From the NCBI GenBank assembly GCA_037176725.1, contig JAZBRS010000013.1, positions 6,699,001 to 6,763,000 of the forward strand: a stretch of 64,000 nt of DNA. Reading direction: 5' to 3'. The translations under genes and the position numbers were made by a program. Shown piece after piece: positions 10,830 through 21,731 of this stretch. The notes beneath the pieces were generated by a model. The model saw only the letters and a list, made by a program, of their open reading frames with translations. It searched no databases and had not been told where the DNA came from. This DNA is from Posidonia oceanica (lineage: Eukaryota; Streptophyta; Magnoliopsida; Alismatales; Posidoniaceae). Position 1 is the stretch's first letter; every line of letters starts with the position of its first letter.

Positions 10830-12057
10830 ATCTAGGACATATATAGAGGAAGGTGATGGGTTATTTGCTTCTTCTTTTTTACCTTTTTATTGTTTTGACA
10901 CAACAAATTTCAAGGAATGCAATTTCCTATATTTTTTATCCCTCCGACATGTAAAATAATTTCTAACAACATCTAAATTCATATTTGTATTCAAAAAAAT
11001 TTATGAACTATTATCCATATTCATATTCGTATTCAAACGGATGCATAAATCAAACATCCGTATTCGAAAAAAATAGATATGAATCTAGATTCAATCTAAA
11101 TATTTAGATCTGTATTGCACCTCTAGTGGGAGGGTATTTAGCTTTGTGCACTATTTCAGGAGGAAAGATAAGAGACAAAAGTATGTTTTTTGTGCACCTT
11201 TTCAATTCTCCAATAATATCAAAAATTTCTACTTTATATATATTACATTGAGAAAATCAATTAGGATTATATATTGTTGTTATAGTTGGCAATTAAATTA
11301 ATGATTACTTTTTTCTTTCTAAATTTAAGAGATTAATCAATTTATTTAGAACTCTTTAGTTACCATATATTCTAATAATGAAGAAAACTTTATTCTAAAT
11401 AATGGAATATGGACGTTTTCAATTTTTCTTTATATGTTTTTTATGAAGATATTTTTTCTTTGTATGTTCAATCCAAGAAGGGGCATTTGGCTTCGCTTAG
11501 TATCTTACTACATTAATAGAAGAGAGAACGATTACTCCTCCTTTTTACTTGTCATACCCATTTTATCCTTGATCTATTTTCTTTTTACAATTTTATCTAA
11601 GATTTACTTAAGTCCATATTTGAGAAAGGAGAATGCATTGTTTTGAATAGTACTCTTCTAGGACACATGGTATAGCTAAACGGGAATCTTTTCTTCACCC
11701 CTATTGGTATATGAGGTTGTTTTGTTGGATAATGAGTGGGTGAACCAAAATATTAAATTTGAATGTGAGTATATTTTCATCGTTGAAGTTCTCTCACAAT
11801 AAAATATTTCTTAGTTTCTTTAGTGAGTGCTTCTCATCGAATCTTACTATTATGGTCGATCCAGTGTAGCAAAGCTAGAGATATGAAGGAGAGAGTGGTG
11901 GCGTCACAACGATGGAGTGGTGTTGGATTGCAGTCGTTCCCCTGTCATGGTGGTGGAAATACTTTTTTCCCTTTTTGTTTGCCAGTGTTGATGGTAATAC
12001 AATTTGTAGCATCAATGGTAGAGGTGCAGAGGGGAATGATGGCATCACGCTGGAGGA
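10830..12057. other. AT-rich sequence without recognisable gene
   Basis: No supported coding region. This is the left flank of the first Copia element and continues at 30157 on its other side. Confidence 0.5.
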
Positions 12058-12433
12058 TGTTGAAAATAATCTATGATATATTTAATTTTGATGATAACAA
12101 ATGGAACTAATGATATTACTTGAGAAAATATTCTTCAGTTGATTTTAAGATAGGTGAAATATCTAAGGGAAGTCAACCTATGAAGAATACCAAGTAAAGC
12201 ATTGAATGCAGAAGAGAATTCTACATCAGAGACTACATGAAGACAAGAAGAAATCCAAGACAATATTATTTCATGTTGTAATAATTCATATGTAAATTGT
12301 TCTTCATTGATGTACTCCTAGAATGGATGTAAAAGATCTCCCAAGACATCTCAAAACTTCTAGGAAAATATCCATACCCAAACCAGAGGAAAACACTTAG
12401 AAGAATCCTAAAGTTTAGAAGTCAGGTCAGAAT

Positions 12434-12694
12434 CGGCATCCCGATATTGATCGGTATACCGAACCTGAGCTTAAGAAAAAAATTCATTTAAATATAACCG
12501 TTAGAGCCTAAACGGAAAACCGACCTACATCGGTATACCGATATCTGGAGATATCCAAACGGTCTATCAGTACACCGTTATCGAGGTCTGAGAATTTACA
12601 ACCCAGATTAAATTCGGAACACTGATATAAAACGGGATACCGATTTAGTCGAACGTTGGAGATTTTCGGTCGACCGATCATTTTCGGAATATCG
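12434..12694. repeat. Dyad-module cluster, CGGnnnnCCG dialect, four 28-bp units
   Basis: Units at 12434-12461, 12513-12540, 12615-12642 and 12667-12694. Each is CGGnnnnCCG, 8 bases, then CGGnnnnCCG (for example CGGAAAACCG-8-CGGTATACCG), 28 bp in total. They lie 65-330 bp upstream of the TATA box. Confidence 0.82.
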
Positions 12695-12758
12695 ATTATA
12701 CTAGTCGTTTGTAAACGTTGTACTATTCGTTAGATACAAACTTGGACCTTGCTACATC

Positions 12759-12767
12759 TATAAATAG
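12759..12767 (+). promoter_or_regulatory. Probable TATA box of Copia 1 5' LTR
   Basis: TATAAATAG followed by GACCCCC. The same context occurs in the Copia 2 LTR at 35418. In the 3' LTR of this element it is changed to TATAAACTAG. Confidence 0.72.
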
Positions 12768-13282
12768 GACCCCCTAAGACACACCAATACTAATCATATC
12801 ACATACTACCCATTGCTAAGCTTATTTCCCAACTTTAGTGAGAATTCTCTCAAGTTAGTCAAAAAGAGCTTCATTATCTTCAAAGTGCCAAATTCTGTTC
12901 TGGGAGATCAAAAGAGATACTGTTTGTATAAGCTTGTTGTAAACAAGGTGATTGCTTCTCTAGCTGTGAGAAGGGCTCTACTGGATTTGCAGAGGAGGCT
13001 TCTATCTTCATCAAGTAAGTGTAATTTACGTTGATAAGATTAAAAGAACTCCAGAGGGGATCTGGGAGTGGACTAGGCCGGGTTGGCTGAACCATTATAC
13101 ATCCGTATGTTATATTTCATTGCCTCTTTCCCTCTTCTGTGTATGATTTAAGTAGAATACAACTTTGTTGATTGCTTACATACATTTGCCTAAGTAAAGT
13201 TAAGTAAAACATTTCAAATATAAAAGAAAAGTTTAAATACTCTATTCACTCACCTCTAGAGTAGCCACTCGATCTTAACAAT

Positions 13283-13294
13283 TGGTATTAGAGC
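13283..13294 (+). other. Primer-binding site, initiator tRNA-Met type
   Basis: TGGTATTAGAGC lies two bases after the LTR end. It matches the complement of the initiator tRNA-Met 3' end except for one C-to-T change. Copia 2 retains the exact form. Confidence 0.88.
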
Positions 13295-13343
13295 CTAATT
13301 GTCTAGAACTTAAGATTTAACAATCTATTTAGACAAAACAAAA

Positions 13344-14868
13344 ATGGCTTCAACTAGTAATAATGTGATTGAGGGTCAAAGTATTAATAGACCACCATTT
13401 TTTGATGGTAATAACTATACTTATTGGAAATGTAGGATGACTATATATTTAAAATCAATGAACTTTAAATTATGGGATATTATAATTAATGGTTTTCCTC
13501 AAAATGATAAACCATATAAAGAATGGAGTGGAGAAGATGAAAGACTAGCTACCTTAGATGCAAAAGGTCTCAATATTTTATTTTGTGCTGTAAACCAAGA
13601 ACAATTTAATAAAATATCAAACTGTACAACTGCACAACAAGCTTGACATAATCTTGAAGTAACCCATGAAGGGACAAACCAAGTTAAGGAAACCAAAATC
13701 AACATGTTAGTTCATAAATATGAATTGTTTAAGATGAAACCAAATGAGCCTATTGGAGAGATGTTCACAAGGTTTTGTGATATAACAAACTCTTGGTAAA
13801 AGTTACTTCCAAAGTGATTTGATGAGAAAAGTATTAAGATCTTTAACTCCTGAATGGGAAAAGAAAAACACTGCTATAGAAGAAGAAAAAGACCTATCAA
13901 CTTATTCTTTAGAAAATTTAATTGGAAATTTAACTTCATATGAAGTACAAATGCAAGAAAAAGAAAATGACAAACAATCAAATAAAAAAGTCATTGCACT
14001 TAAAACAACAACTAACTCAGAATCAGAAAATGAAAATGATGAGGAGATTGCTTTCCTTACAAGAAGATTCAAAAGATTTATAAGAAATAAGAAATTTCCA
14101 AAGAAAGAAAATTTTCATGAACAAGATGAGGCACCTTTGTGCTTTAATTGTAACAAACCTGGACATCTCAAAAGAGATTGCCCATTGCTTAAAATGAAAA
14201 ATTTCAGAAAAGAAACTAGAAGGCCTAAGAAGAAGGCTCTCCAAGCCATTTGAGATGAAAGTGACTCTTCTTCTGATGAAGAATCATCTTTTGATACTAA
14301 AAGAGCTAATATGTGCTTCATGGCACAAGAAGATAACTCTATCTCCCAAAGTGATGATATGGAAGAGTTGTTAGATGTCTTTAATGTTCTACATGATAAA
14401 TATAAAATTCTGAAATCATCATCCAAACATCTAAATCAACAAAATAAAGATTTAGTAAAGAAAAATGATGTACTTATAAATGAAGGAGAAAAATTAATGT
14501 TTGAAAATGAAAAACTAAGTCTTAAAAATACAGAATTAAATATGGATCTTAAACATATGAAAATCAAAATTACAAACTTAGAAAAGGACATAAAAACTCT
14601 AAAAGATAAAAGTAATGACCTTTTTAACACTGTTGTAAAATTTACCAAGAGAAAACAAAACCTAGATTTGTTATTGTCTAGTCAAAGATCTTCACTTTAC
14701 AAACATGGTATTGGTTATTCATCTTTCAAGGATAAATCATATAAAAATGGATTTATTAGAGAAACAACAAATGAGAAATATATTTTTATGGTAAAGAAAC
14801 CAAATCCATCTAAGTGGGTACAAAGGAATAGATTTGGTAAAAGTAGAATCCACCCCACTAAAATTTAG
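13344..14868 (+). pseudogene. Copia 1 gag (UBN2-type) with CCHC zinc knuckle
   Basis: The N-terminal part has the copia gag signature PPFFDGNNYTYWKCRM. A zinc knuckle CFNCNKPGHLKRDC lies near 14141-14182, followed by a lysine-rich linker and a coiled-coil-like segment (about 14370-14640). Damage by comparison with Copia 2: TGG-to-TGA at 13644, an 11-nt deletion near 13785-13797 that shifts the frame, TGG-to-TGA at 14251, and TGG-to-TAG at 14866. It would form the particle and package element RNA. The true gag/pol boundary was not determined. Confidence 0.86.
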
Positions 14869-14904
14869 ATACCTAAAAATTTGTTGTCCTCTAATATAGG
14901 ATCA

Positions 14905-17900
14905 TGATGTTCTCAAAGTGGATCTTGGATAGTGACTGCTTTCGTCACATGACCGAAGATCATAATCTCCTGAGCATTCTTAAGTCTAAAGACGAAGGAA
15001 CGACTTACATTCAGAGATAATACTAAAGGGACAATTGTCGGGATCGGAAGTGTAGGTAATCCTGACAACCCTTCTATTGAAAATGTTTTATTAGTAGATG
15101 GATTGAAACATAATCTAATTAGCATTAGTCAATTGTGTGATATTGGTTATAAAGTTTTATGTGATAAGAAAGAATGTACAATCTTTGATTCAACCACAAA
15201 CAAAATAATATTTACTGGAAATAGGAAACATAATGTGTATAAGATTAAAGTATCCTATAAAACAAATAAAATAATATCGTATGTCGCTTCTACAAATGAT
15301 GATGCTTGGCTATGGCATAGAAGGCTTGGTCATACCAATATGGGTCAATTGTCTAAATTATCCAAAGGTGATTTAATTAATAGTTTGCCAACAATAATTT
15401 AAAAAATGATAGATTATGTGATGCATGCAAATTTGGAAAACAAATTAAATCTTCCTTCAAAACAAAAGAAATGATTTCTACTACCAAACCATTGGAATTA
15501 TTTCATATCGATTTATTTGGTCCAAGTAGAACCTTAAGTGTAGGAGGTAAAAGATATGCTTTTGTATTAGTCGATGATTTTTCAATATTTACATGGGTAT
15601 TATTTTTAACAAATAAAAATGATGTGTTTTCTGAATTTCAAAAATTTTACAAAATGGTTCAAAATGAAAAGGGATTAAGTATTATTAAAATATGAAGTGA
15701 CCATGAAGGAGAATTTGAAAATGATGTTTTCGAAAGTTTTTGTGAAGAAAATGGTTTTCAACATAATTTTTTTTCCTAGGACTCCACAACAAAATGGAGT
15801 TGTTGAAAGGAAAAATAGAATATTGCAAGAAATGGCTAGAACTATGCTATGTGAAAATAATTTACCTAAGTATTTCTAAGCCGAAGCTGTCAATACAGCC
15901 TGCTATATTTTAAATAGAGTTCTACTTAGACCTGTTTAAATGAAACTCCTTTTGAGCTTTGGTTTTACAAGACTCCACAAAGTTCATATTTCAAGGTTTT
16001 TTATTGTAAATGTTTTATTTTGAACACTAAAGACAATTTGGATAAATTTGATCCCAAATCTGATGAAGGAATATTTCTTGGATATTCCTCTAGAAGTAAA
16101 GCATATAGAATATATAACAAAAGAACACTTACTATTGAAGAATCAATGCATGTAAACTTTGACGAAAATAGTATCAAAATTATAAATCTTGAAAATGAAG
16201 AAAATAATGATCAAGCAAGTAAGCCTGTAAATAATGAAAACACAACTAAGTTAGAAGAAATTGAAATTAACACATCTAACTGGCTATTCGTTCATCGTCA
16301 CCTAAGGAACAAATTATTGGAGATATTTTCAAAGGAATATTGACCAAATCCAAATTGGATCACGAATGTGCTACCTATGCATTCATTTAATGTTAATGAG
16401 GCATGTAATAATGAATATTGGATGATTGCTATGAATGAAGAGTTAAATCAATTTAAAAGAAACAATGTTTGGGAATTAGTTCCAAAACCCAAAGATCATC
16501 CAATAATTGGAACAAAATGGATTTATAGAAATAAATTAGATGAATTAGGAAGGATAGTTAAAAATAAGGCTAGGTTAGTGGCACAAGGGTATAATCAAGA
16601 AGAAGGAATTGACTTTGATGAAACTTATGCCCCAGTAGCCAGATTAGAATCCATTAGGATGTTATTAGCTTATGCAAGTAGCATGAACATTAAATTATAT
16701 CAAATGGATGTTAAAAGTGCCTTTTTGAATGGGGTAATTGAGGAAGAAGTATATGTGAAACAACTCATTGGATTTGAAAATGAATTGTATACATATTATG
16801 TATTCAAATTAAACAAAGCACTCTATGGACTAAAGCAAGCTCCTAGAGCTTGGTATGATAGGTTAAAGAAATTCTTAATTGAAAAGGGGTTTGTTATTGG
16901 AGTTGCTGATACAACCCTATTTATCAAAAAGAATGAAAAAGACATTTTGTTAATCCAAATCTATGTTGATGATATTATATTTGGATCAACAAATAAAAAT
17001 CTATGTGAAGAATTCTCAAACATTATGCAAAAGGAATTTGAGATGAGCATGATGGGAGAATTAAATTATTTTCTTGGATTTCAAGTAAAACAAATGAATG
17101 AAGGAATTTTTATCTTCCAGGAAAAATATACAAAAGAATTGTTGAAAAGATTTGGAATGGAAAATTCAAAAGAAGCTAAAACACATATGGTACAAATACT
17201 AAGTTAGACAATGATGAAAATGGGAAAAATGTTGATCAAAAGATGTATAGAGGTATGATTGGTTCCCTATTGTACTTAACTGCTAGTAGGCTAGACATTA
17301 TGTTCAGTGTTTGTCTCTGTGCTAGATATCAAGCTGCACCTAAGGAATCTCATCTACTTGCAGTCAAAAGAATATTTAGATATTTACATGGAACTACAGA
17401 ATTAGGACTATTTTATCCTAAAAATACAAACTTAGAATTAATAGGATATAGTGATGCAGATTATGCTGGATGTAAGACAGATAGGAAAAGTACGAGTGAA
17501 ACTTGTCAATTTTTAGGGCATTCTTTGATTTCTTGGTTTAGCAAGAAACAAAACAGTGTTGCCTTATCCACTACTAAAGTTGAATACATCGCATTTGGAT
17601 GTTATTGTGTTCAAGTATTATGGATGAAACAAACCTTAAAAGATTTTGATTTATCATTTAACACAACACCTATAATGTGTGACAATACAAGTGCAATTAA
17701 TCTCTCCAAAAATCATGTAAATCATTCTAGGACTAAATATATTGAAGTAAGACACCACTTCCTAAGAGATCATGTGGCTAACAATAATATAAAATTAGAA
17801 TTTATTCCCACAAATGATCAATTAGCAGATATATTCACTAAACCTCTAGATGAATCACAATTTGTAAAAATCAGAAGACATCTAGGTATATGCAAGGTCT

Positions 17901-17914
17901 GTGACCTTGAATAA
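14905..17914 (+). pseudogene. Copia 1 pol: protease, integrase, reverse transcriptase, RNase H
   Basis: Order is diagnostic of Ty1/Copia. Protease near 14920 reads LDSDC where the active-site LDSGC is expected, so a catalytic-motif residue has changed. The GAG-pre-integrase motif LWHRRLGHTNMGQLSKL lies near 15310. Integrase core pieces are at 15471-15879, ending with RTPQQNGVVERKNR, and RT is at 16368-17207 with [18 protein letters not shown] and the catalytic YVDD. RNase H is at 17243-17914 with YSDADYAGCKTDRKST and a terminal DIFTKPL. Frameshifts near 15010 and 15400, stops at 15693 and 15877, and a break near 17205 inactivate it. The RT and RNase H blocks are the best preserved. Confidence 0.93.
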
Positions 17915-17951
17915 AAATAAAAATAAAAATTTTCAGAAAAGAAATCAAGTT

Positions 17952-18515
17952 CGGTATACCGAAAGTCATCGGTTTACCGATTTCTGTATAAATCTGACAG
18001 TTTTTTGAATTACTGATTTTGTCTGGAATTCCGAAAATTCCTGATTCGAAAATTCATTTTATTCCGGTCTACTGTTTATATATAAAACAAAAATTCTGAC
18101 AGATTTTTCGGTCAACCGATATCCATCGAAATCCCGAAAATCCCTGATTCGGAAATTCATTTTATTCCGGTCTACTGTTTATATATAAAACGAAAATTCT
18201 GACAGATTTTTCGATCAATCGATATCCATCGGAATCCTGAAAATCCTTGTTTCGAAAATTCATTTTATTCCGGTCTACCGTTCATATATAAAGCAAAAAT
18301 TATGACAGATTTTTTGGTCAATCGATATCTATCGGAATCCCGAAAATCCCTGATTCGGAAATTCATTTTATGCTGGTCTACCATTTATATATAAGACAAA
18401 AAAATTCTGACAGATTCTTTCGGTGCACCGACATTTATCGGAATTCCGAAAATCCCTGTTTCGGAAAATTATTTTTCTCCGGTCGATTGAATTATTATTT
18501 TATATCGAACATAAC
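17952..18515 (+). repeat. 103-bp tandem array with CGGnnnnCCG dyads between pol and second ORF
   Basis: Five units of 102-105 bp begin at 17992, 18094, 18197, 18300 and 18405, each opening with TTCTGACAGATTTTTCGG or a variant. Each carries a 28-bp dyad (18109-18136 and repeats, such as CGGTCAACCG-8-CGAAATCCCG), and most carry a TTTATATATAAA word. Another dyad at 17952-17979 precedes the array. It fills most of the roughly 830 bp between pol and the env-like ORF. Confidence 0.88.
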
Positions 18516-19344
18516 GGAATACCGTTCATTTTTTGGAATACCGTTTTTTATTTTAAAAATCATTTCTATTTATAAAACCTAGGGTTTAAGTCTTCAAAAC
18601 TCATTCTTTCGTTTTCAACCAACATATTCTCTTTTCCACCCTACCTTCCTCCTCCACTCGAGTGCCCTAGCTTCTTCCTCCTTCCTACGAAAACCCATCT
18701 CCGTCCCCCTCTCCGTCCTCCCCTTCGTCCAGGGCACCCAAGAAGAGCATGGCACAGAGGCCTAAGAGGAAAGCCCCCTTCGGCGACTCCAACGACGACG
18801 ACCACACACATGGAAACAAATTTCTCCACTTCGTCGACGAGGCTGCCATGAAGGCTCATCGGGATCGGTTCACCAACAAAGAGGTCCTCACCGGCCGGAA
18901 GGTGAACTTCGATTCTTTGGGAGACATTGGCTCTCCTTTTCAAGTCCAATCTCTAACTCCATTTCTTGCTTCTTTTGGCGATAATAAGTATTATCCTCAC
19001 CTAGTATCACTGTTTTATGCCAACTTAGGAATTTTGGCTAACACTTATGATTCTTACCTATTGTAGACACCCTAATTTGACACCTGGCAGCAAATCAAAC
19101 TTGGAGGAATGAGCTCGAAAGCGGTGGATTCAAACCTTTCCACCCAAAACCCTCAAAACCAGCCTTTTCACCCAAACTGACCCAAAACCCCACTTTCAAC
19201 CCTAAACTTCATCTAAACATTCCCAACTACCCAAAACCTACCAAACCAAACCCTGACCTAAGCCCAAAACCCATTGGTGGCTTAAGGACTAGGCAGTGGG
19301 CCTGGATTTCATCATTCGGGCTCAGTCTACTGAGTTGCACTCTT

Positions 19345-19424
19345 AGGCGCCGCATGCAGAGGCGACTAGACTCTGTCGCAACTCTAAGTGGCGACTGAGT
19401 TTGGCGCCACGACTAGCGGCGACT
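19345..19424. repeat. Dyad-module cluster, GTCGCC/GGCGACT dialect
   Basis: GGCGACT words recur at 19361, 19390 and 19418, 28-29 bp apart, each paired with an upstream inverted word (AGGCGCC, TGTCGC, TTGGCGCC). This is the same unit length as in the other dialects, with different arms. Confidence 0.68.
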
Positions 19425-20020
19425 CGACTGCAACTCAGACTACCGCCCAAACCTTTCCTACGCGGCCACTGCCGGTTGTCGTCTCCTGCCACCCGTCCCC
19501 TTGGCCACTTACTCGCCCGCTACCTCCACCCGCTAGCCGACGAAAACCACTTACTCGGCCTGTCTTTCGTCCTTTCCTCCATACTCACAGATCTCCCCTC
19601 ACTGCCTCCACCGGTCGCCTGCCACGACGACTTGGTCGTCCTCGCTTGCACCCGCGCTTGCTTCCGTCCCTTCCCCACTTACTCGCCCTGCAAAAGCCAG
19701 CATCCTTCCCGCTCTCACGCCCCTCACTGCACTCGCTGTCCTTGTGTGCAGAGACTAATCAACCCAACAAAACCCCTCACCGCGGACCTCAACACGGGGT
19801 TCTCACTCTCAGACACACACACTTCCTTCCATTTTTGATTCTAGAGCGCAATTGAGTGACCTCCTGATCCACCCACACACTCCTCTCACTCAAGGAGGAC
19901 AGACATTCACACAGACACCCACATTCCACACCCACGGTCGAGAGTGAACTCATCCTCTCCAGCGATTTCCATCCATTCTCCTCCCTAGCAGCTCAAATCA
20001 GAGTGCGTCGTAGCTGTAGA

Positions 20021-21731
20021 TGTGGATTTGGGGGTGTTTGGATGAAGTAGTCGGCGCTTCCACATACATCGACGACTTGATGTGATCGCCACTCATCGAT
20101 GGGCTGACAAGACGCCTGGGGGGAGATGTGGAGGATGTGGGTAGTCGGCTCACTAGATCAACGGTAGGGTGTCGTCCAGCGGCGTCCTCGTGTTATGTGA
20201 GCGGGTTCCTTTCCTTCAAAACAAATAAATAGATCTGGGTAAGTCCAGGTGTAGTAAATGATAATAGAAAAAGTAGAGAATAATATAAACAAATAAATCT
20301 AATACTAACCGGGGGTGGTTCCCCGCATGCATATGCTATGGGTCCTATTTTAAGGAATGCAAAATGAAATGAAAAAGTAGATTGGAAGAAGATACTCCCT
20401 TCACCCTCGTACTGTATGCAGTGGAGTAAGGAAGTGGAGGCATGGTTGGAGCTCCGACTATGCTCGAGATCTCTGGGATCTAAGGTGGGATATAGTGATC
20501 TCTAGGATCTAGGGTTTCTGGATTGATAGTGGAGGCTAGGGTTTCTCTCAAGATCTAGGGATATTGCTCTCTCTTTTAATTGGCTTCCCACATTGTGATT
20601 TTGCCTCCCACTAATGAATTTGCCTCCCCTTGAGTACTGACTCACGGGGTTTATTTATAGGTTCTTGGGATACAGGTGGATCAAATCTAGGAAGCTTCTA
20701 GAAGAAAATTGATATTTATAGCTAGTCGCCGAATGCACCGGCGACAAGCACAAATATCCCCCACAAATGGCGTGGAAATGACGTGGAGGTATGATGACCC
20801 GGTCAAAGGAGGAGTCCACGTAAGCAAGTCGCCGCTATTGGTGGCGCTTATACCTCAGCTGACTTCCGCAAGACCGGGTCAAACAGAGTCTACATCAGCT
20901 AGTCGCCACTTACACTGGTGCCTAGGCCTCAGCTACTCCTGCAAGACCGGGTCAACCAGAGTCCACGTCAGCTAGTCGCCTTTGTTACTGGCGCCTAGCT
21001 GCTGCATTATTCCAAGCCAAATATTAGGTGTGTTTCTGATTTTAAGGGGGGTGGTTTAGCTCATTTAAAATGTGTTAAAAATCGAGGTATTAATCTGAAG
21101 CCACCTAGGATTTTCTAGATTGTTCTTTGATTAATTATTTATGATATATGTTTTATATCATATATTAAATGCTAGAAGATCATATAAATATCAATAATTT
21201 ACGGAAAAATGTTATAATAGCTTATAAAATTCCCATATGTTATATTAATGCCCAGGATATTGATATTAAGCTGGAGAGAGTAGTAGAATGCTAGTCGCCT
21301 GTCTCTTTGGTGCCTACATAGTCCAGTTGCCACTCTGATTGGCGTCTGTCTATGTCGCCACTTTGGGAGGCAACTAGCTAGTCTTTTTGCATTTTTAGCC
21401 TTGTCTTTTAATTTAATCCAGAGAAACATGATAAAAGCCCGGAAAACTTCAAAGATCTCATGAAACCGAAAAAATACCTTCTTTAACTCAAATCTGCCAC
21501 TAATTTGAGTGAAATAAAGAGTGCTCAAGGTACTCAAACTTGCCACTAGTTTGAGCAAGTCAGCTCTGCCATAGCTAACGACCTTGAGCTAAGTAAGATT
21601 AAGCATTGTTTTTAAGCAAATCATGAAAAATCCGGAAAATGTGTTATTAAGCCTTAGTTATGTGACTTGGGGTGCCTCAGAGGTTTCTATCCTCTATGAA
21701 CTCTCAGAAATGCGAAAATGGAATATCTACA
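20021..21731 (-). mobile_element. Solo LTR related to the giant Tat element's LTR, nested in LTR 2
   Basis: Starts TGTGGATTTGGGG and ends ATATCTACA, like the Tat LTRs at 35768 and 56431. It shares their block order: GATCGCCACTC, GACGCCTgGGG, a donor-like GGTAAGT, an ACCGGGGGTGG/ACCCGAGGGG block, and a TATAGGTT-like terminal third. Flanks GTAGA (20016-20020) and GTAGC (21732-21736) match at four of five bases, and LTR 3 is uninterrupted at the homologous point. It is oriented like the Tat element, whose coding strand is minus. Confidence 0.75.
20724..21381. repeat. GTCGCC-dialect dyads inside the nested solo LTR
   Basis: TAGTCGCC-type left arms at 20724, 20826, 20900 and 20974 pair with GGCGAC/GGCGCCTAG right arms, for example GTCGCCG-6-CCGGCGAC. 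More lie at 21292-21381. The first is 703 bp from the LTR start. The Tat LTR has its own dyad, with unrelated arms, 720 bp from its start. Confidence 0.66.

Larger units (their letters stand above)
12058..13280 (+). repeat. Copia 1 5' LTR (1223 bp)
   Basis: Starts TGTTGAAAATAATCTATGAT and ends GATCTTAACA. It contains a cluster of CGGnnnnCCG dyads (12434-12694), a TATA box, and a splice-donor-like CAAGTAAGT at 13012-13020. A 73-codon ORF (12813-13034) is also present in the 3' LTR, but I regard it as chance conservation between young LTRs. Confidence 0.92.

Noticed and set aside
12813..13034. 73-codon ORF present in both Copia 1 LTRs
   Set aside because: The two LTRs are near-identical anyway, and the Copia 2 LTR does not keep the frame.
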